From positions 24,826,603 through 24,890,602 of the forward strand of contig CM063112.1 in assembly GCA_031841125.1 (NCBI GenBank): a DNA stretch of 64,000 nt, given 5' to 3'. Numbering within the stretch: position 1 is the first letter of the stretch; each line of letters starts with the position of its first letter. The stretch is from Acanthococcus lagerstroemiae. Lineage: Eukaryota > Arthropoda > Insecta > Hemiptera > Eriococcidae. Made by a program: the position numbers and the translations under genes. Under the pieces are notes generated by a model. It ran no database searches. It was not told where the DNA came from and saw only the letters and a list, made by a program, of their open reading frames with translations. This document shows positions 44,412 through 55,530 of the stretch, piece by piece.

Positions 44412-45374
44412 TTCAATTCAGATACTACAATGGTAGAAGAAATTTTAGCACAAATAACACAGAATTCGGGAGATAAAAATGAATTGGTAGACTTGGTTAA
44501 AGAAACACGATGGAGTAAGCAAAAACTTTATTAGCGCCTCTTAAATCAACTGACATTTTGGATTTCCCATGAACTGGCATATATCAACTCACCCAAGCTG
44601 TCAGCTACCTGGCTGGAATGGTGGATGAAAACGATGAAGTCAGCATTAAATATGTGAAAGGGCGGTCTAATGTGGCACGATTTGAAATTAGATTTCGTCA
44701 CATTAATCGTAAGACCTACAAATCTTACTTACATCAAATATCAACGAAACGGATCAGGTACCTGAGCACTTGAAGGACATTGCAGTGACTGCGCAAATGG
44801 GCTGTGAGAACGATTGGTTGCTGCTCATACGTATCAGCTGCACTACATTACTTATCGAATGCAAGGTATCAGGACAAAACGATGAAGCCAGCGGAAATCC
44901 TGAGCAAAATTTTCAAAATTGAAAAAACCGAGACAGTAATCAACGAGAATAGTGATGATGATCAGTGCCTCCCTTAAATTTTTAATTATTTCTCATGTTT
45001 TGTGTTGGTATTCAATTTAGCGATCTATATACCAGGTCTTCCAGTTTGGATGGGAAAGCTCGTGGGGGGTGATAGAACTCGGCGAGACAAACAAAAATGT
45101 TCATGTACAGGTATGGTCTATTCTAAAAATTGAAGGGATGAAAAGCCAGCAAAGTTTGCAAAATTGTTCATTTAGATTTTTTTACAGTTTGTTCTTCTCA
45201 TAATTTTTTTGAGAATGGTACAGTATGAAGTTGTGTTTCTTTTCTACCTATGAAAAAGTTGTCATCAGTTTGAACTGGCTACTTGTAACATTAGACGGTG
45301 CTGTATCAATGAGAACACCTCGATGGAAAGAATTTTGCAAAAAATCAAAAATTTTATTTCCGAGAGCAAATTTT

Positions 45375-45960
45375 TCTACTTATTTTAATCTGAAACCGCC
45401 GTGACTGAACTCAAAGAAATGCCAGATCTCAAAACAATGCAACGAGTTGTCGAGCGATTCCGAACTGCGTAATACGCTCGAAGACGAACTGCGGTCGGGG
45501 AGACCACGCACTCTTTCAGATGACGATTGAACGAAATTGAAGACCACATGGCTGAGAATCCAGGAACGTCCACGCGGCGCGCTGCTCAAGAACTTGGCTA
45601 TAAACGCGAAACGGTACGCACAACATTAAAAGAAGAAGAGTAGAAGTCTAGAAGAGCGACTTGCCTGGTTCCAACTGGATGGAGCAACTGCTCACACAGC
45701 TCAAAATTCAATGAACGTTATTAATGAATTTTTTGATGATCGCGCAACTTCAAAAGGCAAATGGCCAGCACGAAGTTCGGACTTATCTCCTTCAGATTTT
45801 TTTTTGTGGTGATTACTAAAAGATAACGTTTACCGAAGTAAACCTATCTATCGGATGGTTTCAAAAAGGAAATTGAAACCCAAGTACACCCAACTGATGA
45901 AAGCACATGCAAGCGAGTGTTTGGAAATATGACTAGAATTTTTTTTGTACTCTTGATAAA
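45375..45960 (+). pseudogene. Mariner-type transposase remnant, plus strand
   Basis: Frames read TLEDELRSGRPRTLSDDD, then MAENPGTSTRRAAQELGYKR (the helix-turn-helix linker), a gap, then FQLDGATAHTAQNSMNV and SSDLSPSDFFLW. These contain the second and third catalytic Asp, with a spacing slightly short of 41 residues. Stops and a central deletion remove the first catalytic region. The remnant is related to, but not identical with, the minus-strand gene that follows. Confidence 0.8.
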
Positions 45961-46074
45961 TTTTTTATAAAATTTTGAATTTTTTGCCGGAAGCACTTTT
46001 CGGTTAACCTGTACATTCCTTCAATATGAAACCTATTAATAATAAAAAACACAATTACTGCGGCAATTTACTAA

Positions 46075-47159
46075 TTATTGTTACATAAATTGTTCGAAAT
46101 GTTCCCCATTTACTTCGATACACATTTGTGCTCTATGAATAATACTACGAATTGCATTTCGGACGCTACCTTCGTTATTCCTTACGATATCAAAAGCAGT
46201 TTATATTCTTTCTTGCAATTCATCAACTGTATTAACCGGCGCTTGATTATCATAGACTAATTGTTTTATCGTGCCCCATAAAAAAAATCTAGTGGAGTTA
46301 AATCAGGCGACCGGGGGGCCCATTCAATCGGTCCTCGAAGACCCAACCACCTCCCGGGGAATTTTTCATCCAAGAAGGTACTAACGATTTGAGCTGAATG
46401 GGCAGGACAGCCATCCTGTTGAAAATAACTAGTAGAACGTTGGTTTAGAGTTACATTCTCCAGAAACTCGTGTAAGTTATCGTTTAAAAAATCCTTGTAA
46501 TACTGGCTGTTTAATCTCCCGGGTATGAAGTACGGACCTATTAATTTATCGCCGATCATTCCAGCCCAAACATTGACGTTGATCCGTCTTTGAAAACGTC
46601 GAGTACGTGTCATGTACGGATTAAATTCCGCCCATACATGAAAATTATGACTATTAACGATCGACTCTCTTGTAAATTGCGATTCGTCGGTGAACAGGGT
46701 CTTCTCCAATGCATCCGCATGATTCAAGAGCCAACGAGCCAGTTTCTTTCTTTTTGCGTAATCTCCAGGTTCCAAATCTTGAACAGGGGTGGCATGAAAC
46801 GCTCACAAACCGGAAAATTGAATCGCTCGGTAGACCTGTGTTGGAGCAATTCCCGTACTTCTTGAAACTGAGCTTACGCTAGCCGTAGGTTCTCTTTGGA
46901 CCGCTCTTTCCACAGCTTCGATTTCGCGTTCTCGTTCTTGCGACATTCCAACTTCGTGGGCACGTGCATAAACGCAACCTGTCTCCCGTAATCGTTGATG
47001 AACATCGCTGACAGTACTCGATTTCGTTCGTGTACCATGTCTTTCATTGAATTCTTTGGCGGCTTGGCTAGCGATGCCTTCGTATTTTCCGTATAAATAA
47101 TGCATTTCGGTGTATTGTTCAATAGAGTATGGGGTTCCAGTACGCGGATCCATTGTCCT
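46075..47159 (-). pseudogene. DD41D (rosa-type) mariner transposase, nearly complete
   Basis: From ATG at 47159: SIEQYTEMHYLYGKYEG and SVSSVSRSTGIAPTQVYRAI (paired helix-turn-helix), one in-frame TGA near 46805, then EPGDYAKRKKLARWLL, TLFTDESQF (first Asp), VNVWAGMIGDKLIGPYF, FQQDGCPAHSA (second Asp) and SPDLTPLDFF (third Asp). Forty-one residues lie between the second and third Asp, which defines the DD41D 'rosa' family known from insects. A 1-base shift in a T-run near 46285 and a TAA near 46222 follow; the C-terminus then reads on to about 46076. So two stops and one shift separate it from an intact gene of about 350 codons. It would bind the TIRs and cut at TA. Confidence 0.85.
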
Positions 47160-47313
47160 TCGTTCGACTAAGAAAAACTTTTGAATGCTTGGAACTTCCA
47201 AATGACTTATGAGATAAATCGTTTTTGCCCTTTTCCATCGTCACCTTAATTTTATTGCCTAGAAAAACTTTAATTAAGAAATGCATAACGTTTCGGATAT
47301 TACGAAGACTTTA

Positions 47314-47754
47314 CAAGGTCTGACAATAAAGATCGCGACCGGTATTCCCCCCCCCCGTTCTGGCAACACTGGGTGAATCCAACAGTTAAATTTGAATGTT
47401 ATGTGTTGGCTTTAACTCAAATGAAGGCCCCAGTACTTGAACACCCTCCGTACTCGCCGGATCTGGCTCCGTGTGAGTTTTTTTCATTCGCGAAACTCAA
47501 AGATGTAGTGCAAGATCGGCATTTGGAAACAGTGGAGGTGATCCAAAGTGAATCGGCACGGACCTTGAAGGCTATTTCCGAAAATGGACTTCAAAAAGTG
47601 CTTCCACTCGTGGAAAATACGTATGCTCAAGTGTATTAATTAGGGGGAGGGGGGAGTATTTTGAAGGGGACCACACAGCTGTTGATTCTGATTAATAAAT
47701 AAATGTTTTATCGAGCTTGGTCGCGAATGTCGCGAACTTTATTGTCAGACCTCG
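47314..47754 (+). mobile_element. Mini-mariner (441 bp) with TA duplication
   Basis: CAAGGTCTGACAATAAAG starts at 47314 and its inverse ends at 47754, with TA on both sides (47312-47313, 47755-47756). It keeps only the 3' part of a mariner gene (HPPYSPDLAPCEFFSFAKL, frame 47373-47639, third Asp region changed to Glu in APCEFF). It is an internally deleted, non-autonomous copy. Confidence 0.88.
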
Positions 47755-47847
47755 TATTTCTCAGAGCAACGCCTGTTTAGTAGGCAAGTAGGCAACTTAT
47801 ACTACATGGCTGTAATTAAAAATGGTATTTGAATAGTCCTTCACGTT

Positions 47848-47912
47848 AAATTTTCTGGTAGCTTAACAAGAATAAATTTATTCTTGTTAATCTACCGAAA
47901 AATTTGACGTAA
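47848..47912. repeat. Near-perfect palindrome, about 30-bp arms
   Basis: Arms TTTTCTGGTAGCTTAACAAG and CTTGTTAATCTACCGAAAAA meet at AATAAATTTATT without a loop. It lies just inside the right TIR of the 3-kb element. Confidence 0.85.
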
Positions 47913-48114
47913 AATTTATTATCGTTTACTAATGTTGAAATTCACTTAGCCCCTTCAATTTTGAGAATAGACCATATCCGTATATGAACTTTTTTGTTTG
48001 TCTTGTGGAGTTCTGTCTCCCCCCCCCCCACGAGCTTTCCCATCCAAACTGGAAGACCTGGTATACCTATTATATTTGTACTTAGTAGATATTATTAAGA
48101 TGTACATTTTTTCA

Positions 48115-48420
48115 TAATTCACTCAGTTACTCAGTCACTCACTCACTCAGTCAATCGCTTACTTATTTAGTGATTCACTCAGTCACTCGCTTACTTATTC
48201 AGTTATTCACACAGTTACTCAATCACTTACTCAGTGACTCAGTGAATCACTCGCTCACTCATTGAGTTATTCACTCAGTTACGCAGTCACTCACTCAGTG
48301 ATTCAGTGATTCACTCACTCACTCACTCAGTCTTTCATTTATTCTCTAATTCAGTTATTCATTCACTTCCTCACTTCGTCACTCACTCAATAAGTCAGTG
48401 ATTCACTCACTCACTGAATC
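48115..48420. repeat. Minisatellite of ACTCAGTC-type steps
   Basis: About 300 bases of imperfect 4-12 base steps: CACTCAGT, TACTCAGTCACTCACTCA, GTGATTCACTCAC. The strand shows C/T-A alternation with no coding potential. Confidence 0.9.
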
Positions 48421-48474
48421 GTTTGTAAACGACTACAGCGCGTCACAGCTTTGAGCAGCTCGAAATCTTTTGTT

Positions 48475-49340
48475 ACTAGATTCTCTGTTTGACCTAGAGC
48501 CTGAAATTTGAGAATGTTGAACATTTTATTAAAAGCTAAGAGTTGAAAAGCAAAAGACTTATCCTCCAATGTCACAAGCTGAATCCGATAGCAAATGTTC
48601 TGTTGTTTAATAAGGTCTTTGGGCCTGGTGAATATTCGGGCCGTTCATCCGAGATTCCAAAATTCTGCTACATGTGTCAAAAGCTTCATCTTTTGGTCAC
48701 TGATAAGAGTAATCGATACTAACGCTGTACTGCCCGAATAGGAGGGAAATTTAGTCTGGAACCAAAGTCAAAACTCCATGTATGTTTCCCATAAAAACGA
48801 AAGGGAACTTCTGGCACGGATTCCCCTAATCCAATCGACAGGAAACTTTTTTTTTTTGATTTGATTTGTTTTTATTGGAATCAATTTACGAGAAGAATCA
48901 GAGGAAATTCAGAAAAAATATCACTAAGAGTAAAAACAACGACCACTTCAATGTGTAAAGGAAGTTGTGTGTTCTTCTCAAGTATTCCTAACATCCTTCC
49001 ACCTTATCCTCCCAGAATAGGGTATGCTTATGTGCGCAAATGTGAGTGCTTGTGGGATAAGGTTCCAGTCTGCATTTGCAGGGACGAAACTATGGGGAGG
49101 GGAGGGGGTAAAACACCCCCAATAATTAGGCAGTCAGCAAATTTTGAAACTGTTTATTTGGATTTTTCATTTTCTAAGAACGTTTGTTTATTATTATTAT
49201 TTTTTTCTTCAATTAAAAAATATTTTGATTGAAAATTTGGCAAATTTTCAAATTTTTAGAAAATTTTGTCGGCAAATTTTTAGTTAAAAAAAAAAATTTG
49301 TCGGCATATTTTCTTTCTCCACCCCCTCAAATTGAAAGTC
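48475..49340 (+). repeat. Repeat A, longest copy
   Basis: It runs parallel to 25915-26680 and carries a 104-bp MITE at 48635-48738. The 3' part includes GGCAGTCAGCAAATTTTGAA and several TTGTCGGCAAATTTTTAG-like steps. Confidence 0.8.
48635..48738. mobile_element. 104-bp MITE with TTCGGGC ends in Repeat A
   Basis: TTCGGGCCGT and ACTGCCCGAA are inverted ends, flanked by TA (48633-48634, 48739-48740). The Repeat A copy at 26.07 kb lacks the insert. Confidence 0.8.
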
Positions 49341-49344
49341 AAGT

Positions 49345-51495
49345 TTCCCCTCTGCATGGAAAGGACTGATCGAGCAGTTGACCAGTGGCGGCCCTTGCTC
49401 AAGGTCTTGAGGAGGCAGGTGGTACTGAACGAACTGATTGCCGGTGAAAGGTCGCTAGCAAAATAATAGCCCCAGACCAAGGAATCCTGCTCATTTCTGC
49501 GATGAGCCATACGGTACATGAAGGCCCGTACTGATGCGGCGTATGCCTCTCAGCTATATGCTAAAATTTCTTTACTCTGCTCCCATCAGGGTCTTTGCGA
49601 CTATCTTCGTACTCGATTTCCGCGATGGTATTCTACACCGACTTCCTGTATGGGGCGGGGGAGGCGATGTAAAATGTAACATCGAGGAACAGCCGCAACA
49701 GACTTTTCCCCGTTTAATTTTTCACTCAGGCTAATCTTGTTACACACGGTTCTATGTATAAATCACCAGAGCTTTTCTCGCCAGATTTACGAACCACTGT
49801 CGATATTATTCGCATATTCGAATAATTTACGCGCGGTTGTATTGTTTTTTTTTTGCTTTTTATTTTAAAAGTAATCCTTTTTGCGGTCTGGTATTCGTTC
49901 GGAGTTCGCGTCCCTTGAACGCGAGTGAACCTGACACGGAAACCTGGCATTTAAAAGGCGGAAAAACTGGCGGGCGATAAAATGATAAAAAACAAACACG
50001 CTGTTCGTTTCACTCTGTATAATATTTTCGCTTTCGTCGGCGACTAATCAACGTTCGCTGCTTATTTTAATTCTTTTGTTCGTGCGGTTATCTTTTTTCG
50101 GCACGTCCCCCTTGTGGAACTTTCTACACCTCCCACCCCGGCCCTGCGTCTGTCTCTTTACGTTGCCAGCAAAAAAAAAAAGCTTATCCGATTTTTCCTT
50201 GCTATTTTTATGTTTAAAAAAAATCCTCCATCATTCGGGGTTTTAACGCTTCGAAACGCAATTTCGCGAAAATACGAATGCGATTATAAAACTATCTAGT
50301 ATTTTATTTTCGTTTTTCTTGTTTTTTCGCGGATCGCCGAATTTTGACAAACATTTTAGTTGTCGACATTGGTTCTCATTTTTGTTAGGTATATTTTTTT
50401 TTTACCCTGTTTCTCTCGCCATTTTGCCGCGTATGTGTACGCGTTTTAATTACCATGTAAATTACGTTTTGCCGAAATTCAAGAGGCTGAAGTTCCTTCG
50501 ACCCGGCTTAAAATAATGGAAATTTCACGGCGGCCTATTAAACACGATAATACCCGAGCAAAACGACTGTGTATATACTTCATAAATATTAATTTATGAT
50601 AATAAACAAAACGGTTTTATTTCTATTTTGTGTAAATATTTTGTAATTGCTCCCGCGCCTCCCTTTATTCTATTTAATAAGTCCGGGGCCCGGGGTGGGC
50701 GAGCACGACTGCACATTTTGGAGACGGCGGCAGACGAACGAAAAACGCTACTTTCGTTCGCGCTAATTTCCGCGCCGGAAAAGGTGAATTAACTTTTGAG
50801 TTTAATGAATTGCGGGCCTCCTCTCTCGACAGACTAGACTTCATTTCACTGGCTCGGCAATATTTATGTATACGCGCGCAGAAATCGTGTATCCGGAATG
50901 TCATCAGCATTTCGACGACTGCTGACCACCTGGCGCCAGAAACAGGTTCGAATCTACGACCATCGCAGATTAAGACACTGACTGGACTGTTTCTCTTGTG
51001 TCTTATCAGCAACAAGCTGTAGTAAAACATATGCGATAATATGAAACTTTGAAAACAAAAGAAAGAAAATGAAGCATGAAATTGTTTTTTCATAAATGAG
51101 AAAGCTTTGTAATCTTTCCCATTCTTCTCTATCTCCAAAATGAGAAATGATCGAATTATCCTGAACATTTTACGTCCTCAATTGAAGTACTGAGGGTTCT
51201 TTTGCCCAAACAGTTTGCACAGTCCTAGAGTCCCAGTCAGAGACTTTCAAAAACATTAAAGATAACGGCTTTGATAACAGTTTGTATGTTTGTGCCACAG
51301 GTAGCGCTGTAATATGTTCTCCTTATCATTGTTTAACACCTGTGTGCAAGTGAATTTTGAAACTTTTCAATCATTCGTATTTTGAAACTTTCATCGATGA
51401 ATTTTGATAATTTGCTTATCAGTGTTCGGTGTTCGTTGTATGTGCTTTTATACGGAGATTTATACTTTCGCCTTCAGTTTTTAATATTATTTGTT
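49345..51495. other. No gene recognised
   Basis: AT-rich DNA with short frames. At about 50983-51010 there is a short match to the fold-back family (GACTGGACTGTTT, TGTGTCTTATCAGCAA, also at about 1390). ORF 50674-51168 (minus, 164 codons) has no known motif and a non-ATG start. Confidence 0.4.
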
Positions 51496-51502
51496 TCGTA
51501 AA

Positions 51503-53503
51503 ATGGCTGAGTATAAAATATATTTTCAATGCTTTCATTGCAACCAGTCATTCCGCTACAAATTTGTTTTGAAAAGACATATTGAAAATGTTCATTTTAA
51601 GTATGCAAACACCTGTAAAAAACGTACTTCAAATGTGAAATGTCACATCTGTAATGAAAATAGGACTTCGTTGATTAAACTGAATGACCATTTAAAAGAA
51701 CGTCATGGTTTTGAAATAGAAGAAAAGAAAATGACTTTTAGTTCAATCACTGGTGAGTATCAAGAAGTACGGAGCACGGAATTCTAGTGGTATGTGTCAG
51801 TATCCTGTTTTTTGTGACTTTTTTTTTTCATAAAAACTTCTATTCCATATTGTAACAGAGTTCGACGCATGGAAACTACAAGAGGAGACGATGACTAAGA
51901 CAACTTTCTGTTTATTAAAAATTGAACACAGAAAAAATCATCTTATCAAAAGATATGGCGCTGTAATCGCAGCGGCAAGAAAAGATGTCGGACTTCTGGC
52001 AGTAAACACAGTGAAAGGATTAAAGGTTCTAGTAAGACAGGTAAACTCATTCAACATTGGGTAACTTACATTCGAAAAATTATGTAACCTGTTCAGTTAA
52101 ATTATAATAAACGTTTTTTGAATTGTAGGTTACCACTGTTCCTGCTTCATAAAAGTTGATATTACACCGACTGAGATTCAATGTCTATATTATTCAGCTC
52201 ACAGTAATCACGATAAAGACTTACGTTATGTGAAGTTACCAGCTGATGATGAAGTTGAAATACGAGGTATGCTGTACATTAATTATTTGTATGTGGCGGA
52301 ATAGGGAGTATAATGCGTGGATTTGCACCCACTACTGGAATTTGAAAAAGAGAAAAGGAAAGAAAAAAGGCGAAGAAAAAAAGGAAACAGAAAAAAAGAG
52401 CGCTGATTCCGACTTGGGACCATAGATTTTCGCCCTTTATTTTTACAGGGGGTGCTGCCTTCCAAAGACACCCCTTGCTAACTCTGTTGCAACCCCTGGA
52501 AAAATCCGTTCTGCCACCGGTGTTCCCACACCCTTCAAACTGAATTGAGTTGTTTTGAACAACTCATTGCGATTTGTAGGGGAATGTGACGTGGCGGCAG
52601 ACGTAGAATTTGGTCCACAAAGCCGGATCGTCCCCTTTATCTGTTCTTTTCATCGTATAGCATTAGTAAAATGTATATGGTGCCAAAGTAACTGAGTATG
52701 TTTATGTACTTGTTTCAGATAAAATAAAAATTGGTGTGCCACCGCAGATTATATTGAAAGAAATTCGAAGTGGACTGAACACCAACGAACTCCAGAAAAA
52801 GCATCTACTTACTCGCAAGAAAATTTACAATATTTCCCAAAAATATGGACTTCTTCATCGTCATCGTTTTCATAATACTGATGCTGTGAGTGTGAATATG
52901 ATGGTGAAGAACTATAATAAGCATTCTCCTGAGCCAGTTTTATTTTACAAACTTCAAGACACAGAACACCCAGAGTACCCACAGCTGAACAAAGATGATT
53001 TTCTTCTAATTGTATGTACTGACACTCAAGCAGAAATGTTAAAACGTTTTGGCTCCAATAAAATTTGTGTGGATGCCACTCATGGCACCAATGCATACAA
53101 ATTCAATTTTACGACAATTGTTGTGATTGATGAATTTGGTGAAGGTTTCCCAGCAGCTATCTGTATCTCCAATAGAGAAAGTGAGCCGCACATGAATTTT
53201 TTCTTCTCAAAAATAAAGGACCGGGTTGGAGTCATAACTCCTGAAGTGTTTATGTCAGATGATGCACCAGTTTTTTGGAATGCGTGGGTAAAGTCTATGC
53301 AGACTGAACCAAAATACCGTTTATTGTGTAAATGGCATATAGACAAAAATTGGCGTAAGAATCTACCAAAAATAAATGGGAATTCTGTAACAAAAGCTTA
53401 TGTCTATAAAACACAAGCTGTAAAAAATTCAATAAAGGAGGACTTGAGAGGCGCTGATGGATTATACATAAATATTGATCCAGAACACGAACACTTATAT
53501 TAA
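51503..53503 (+). CDS. MULE transposase gene with two C2H2 fingers, four exons
   Basis: Exons are 51503-51752, 51859-52040, 52129-52266 and 52719-53503, all with GT-AG introns (GTGAGT, GTAAAC, GTATGC donors). Exon 1 starts at ATG 51503 and has two C2H2 fingers (CFHCNQSFRYKFVLKRHIENVH-type and CHICNENRTSLIKLNDHLKERH-type, each Cys2His2). Exon 2 begins FDAWK; after a 1-base frame change in an A6 run near 51947 it reads CNRSGKKRCRTSGSKHSERI, then across the splice YHCSCFIKV, the FAR1-like DNA-binding region that precedes MULE domains. Exon 4 holds ICVDATHGTN (first Asp), VFMSDDAPVFWNAW (second Asp) and CKWHIDKNWRKNL. The frame ends about 60 residues later, so the C-terminal part and perhaps the catalytic Glu are missing. 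It would cut and move DNA in the nucleus. I found no TIRs, so it may be a domesticated or eroded copy. One base separates it from a continuous frame. Confidence 0.8.
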
Positions 53504-53504
53504 T

Positions 53505-54045
53505 TAAGTATTGTTGATTAACATATTCACAATAGTTTTCTATTGTTTTTTCTGGTATTATATTCAATTAAAAACACGAATACATTTTTCATTTTCTCAA
53601 ATACACTAATAATAATCTATTACATCAAAGTCGCTTTCACGTACATTTATGATAAAAATACTTTCACTATTTCATCCTGTGATCAAGTATTTACAGTATA
53701 AAATGTGTAGAAAGCGAGGAAAAGAAACTAAAATCACTTCAAACGCTTGTATTGTAAATTATTTTTTTAATAAAAATGATGGTACAGTTCAGGATCCTAG
53801 GTAAAAAATGTACTTTAAAACACTATGTGCAAAGACATAATTTTCAACAAACACGTTGTACGGCTCTGCACTCCTGCAATACTGCAGCACGATGAATGAA
53901 ACGAAAAATAATGATGAAACGAAAAATAATGAAAAGTTTCAAAATTCACTTGCACACAGGTTGGGATTTAGACGCTCGTCTAAAGATACGACGCTAGCGC
54001 TTCTTCAATTTGCACAGTCCCAGTCAGATGAAGTAAAAAAGTATT
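53505..54045. other. AT-rich spacer with a small duplication
   Basis: Contains ACGAAAAATAATGATGAAACGAAAAATAATG as a direct duplication near 53899-53930. A frame at 53856-54065 runs into the Tigger end and is not a gene. Confidence 0.4.
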
Positions 54046-54046
54046 A

Positions 54047-55388
54047 CAGTAGAAATCATCTATAACGAGTCCGGGGTTGAAACGAGCAATCGGTTGTAAT
54101 GAGGAAATCGCTCGGTCCCGGCGTGAGGTCCATATAGTACGTGTTTAAAAAAATCTGATATACCGAGGATCGGCTATAGCGAGATATTGAGTATAAAGAG
54201 CTGTTTTCCCCTCAAAATGTGAAATTTATACCTGTTGTAACGAGCAACATCATATCACACATCATCATTCTTTCATGTTTGAACTAGTACAGTACCAATC
54301 TTTCATTACTTAAACTGAATAGTATTACGTACATAATGTTTCAAGAATGTTACCTCACTCCCTGTATGTTACGATAATAATAAAAAGGCATGGATGACTT
54401 CAGCGCTCTTCGAGAAAATACTTCTGTCATGGGACGCAGAATTGCAACGGAAAAATCAGAACATTCTATTGTTGGTGGACAATTGTCCCGCTCACTGTAA
54501 AGTGAAACTGAAAAATATCCGTCTCGAGTTTCTTCCTCCAAATGTAACCGCTAGTCTTCAGCCTATGGACTAAGGTGTCATAAAATGCCTAAAAGGTTAC
54601 TTCCGAAGATTCTTGGTACTGAAAATGATAGAGAATGCTGAACGAAAGGTAACGACGGAAATCTCTCTATTAGATGCCATTATCATGCTGAAGAAAGCTT
54701 GGGACACGGTTACAAGTGACACCATAGCAAACTGCTTCAGTCACGCGGGCTGGACAAACCATAAGCCTACCACTTTTGTGAGTCCAGTAGATGAGTTAGC
54801 GAGTGAAATTAGTCAATTTGGTTTGGAGATGTCAGTGACTTTTTCTGACTTTGTCCACGCTGACGATGATGTGATTACATCTGAAATACTGTCCGATGAG
54901 ACAATTGTACAAAACGCTACCATTGAGGACGACAGAGAAGATGCTGAAGAAAAAGAAGCTTCAACACCATCGGAGACAGCTGAGGTACCGACCACTGCGG
55001 AAGCTCGGGCAGCTTTAGGAGTATTGCAGGCGTACTGTCTAACAAATGACGACTTGTCTGAGAATGAGATGGTAGCTTTAAAACTGTTGGATGAAGCAGT
55101 AGAAAAAAAATTTGTGAACACTCTTTTAACGAACTTTAGGCGGACTACGATAACAGAATTTGTAAATAATGATACTCGTACGAGTAAGTAAGTACAACAC
55201 GTTACAATACTGTAAAAATGTTGAAGATTTTTTTTTTCTGAAATTACATTTTTTTTATTACGAGTGCCTCATTACATCCGATATTACGTCTATTACGAGC
55301 ACCTCCTTACAACCGGTTAAAGCGAGTATCTGTTATAGCGAGCAATTTGTCTTGGTCCCTGGAAACTCGCTATAAGCGATTTCTACTG
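54047..55388 (+). mobile_element. pogo/Tigger element, internally deleted
   Basis: CAGTAGAAATCATCTATAACGAG starts at 54047 and its inverse CTCGCTATAAGCGATTTCTACTG ends at 55388, with TA on both sides (54045-54046, 55389-55390). CAGTAGA ends and repeated TAACGAGC subterminal words are typical of Tigger. The 5' half (CENP-B-like helix-turn-helix domains) is deleted. Confidence 0.9.
54380..55191 (+). pseudogene. Tigger transposase, C-terminal half
   Basis: Reads LFEKILLSWDAELQRKNQNI and LLLVDNCPAH (second catalytic Asp), then LEFLPPNVTASLQPMD, a TAA in place of the usual Gln, and GVIKCLKGYFRRF. It then continues open for 192 codons (54613-55191) into an acidic, Ala/Thr/Glu-rich tail. DDE_1 family; the first catalytic Asp and the DNA-binding domains are missing. 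Confidence 0.85.
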
Positions 55389-55530
55389 TATTTGTAAAGT
55401 AAAAGTTCGATAGTAAGAAAACGCAACATGAAACTCCTACATTTCTTTAATCTCTTCAATAAATGAAAAATGAAGCAATCGTGAACGAGACGGAGTTTTA
55501 GAGAATTTCGAACGCGTCGAACGAATTTTA

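Larger units (their letters stand above)
41847..44985 (+). pseudogene. PIF/ISL2EU-like DDE transposase gene in three pieces
   Basis: Piece 1 (41847-42024) ends with IGHIICD. Piece 2 (43206-43600) carries on in frame with RNNLYQRKSYSGQKKHLCKP, FTICTIGGFVIHLPGPF, GDMFILDRGFRDAEQYL and EVLIPALKG, then after one frameshift VEAVHGVI. The Asp in CD, the Asp in LDRGFRD and the Glu in VEAVHG are the likely DDE residues of a DDE_Tnp_4-type nuclease. Piece 3 (44415-44985) reads IYQLTQAVSYLAGM and FEIRFRHINRKTYKSY, then a frameshift and a CCSYVSAALHYLSNARYQ tail typical of the same proteins. A mariner sits between pieces 1 and 2; Repeat B and a MITE sit between 2 and 3. Confidence 0.8.
45030..48063. mobile_element. 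3-kb TA-flanked element with 120-bp TIRs containing mariner genes
   Basis: TACCAGGTCTTCCAGTTTGG at 45030 and its inverse ending at 48063 pair for about 120 bases (shared GATGGGAAAGCTCGTGGGG, GACAAACAAAAA, TATGGTCTATTCT, AATTGAAGGG) and are flanked by TA. Inside are a plus-strand mariner remnant (45375-45955), a minus-strand DD41D transposase (46075-47159) and a 441-bp mini-mariner (47314-47754). The outer TIRs probably belong to one of the two larger genes; which one is unclear. Confidence 0.75.

Noticed and set aside
48115..48420. CRISPR-like array
   Set aside because: Steps are 4-12 bases and degenerate with no unique spacers, and the genome is eukaryotic. It is a minisatellite.
54813..55121. 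Minus-strand Ser-rich ORF
   Set aside because: It is the complement of the Tigger transposase tail.
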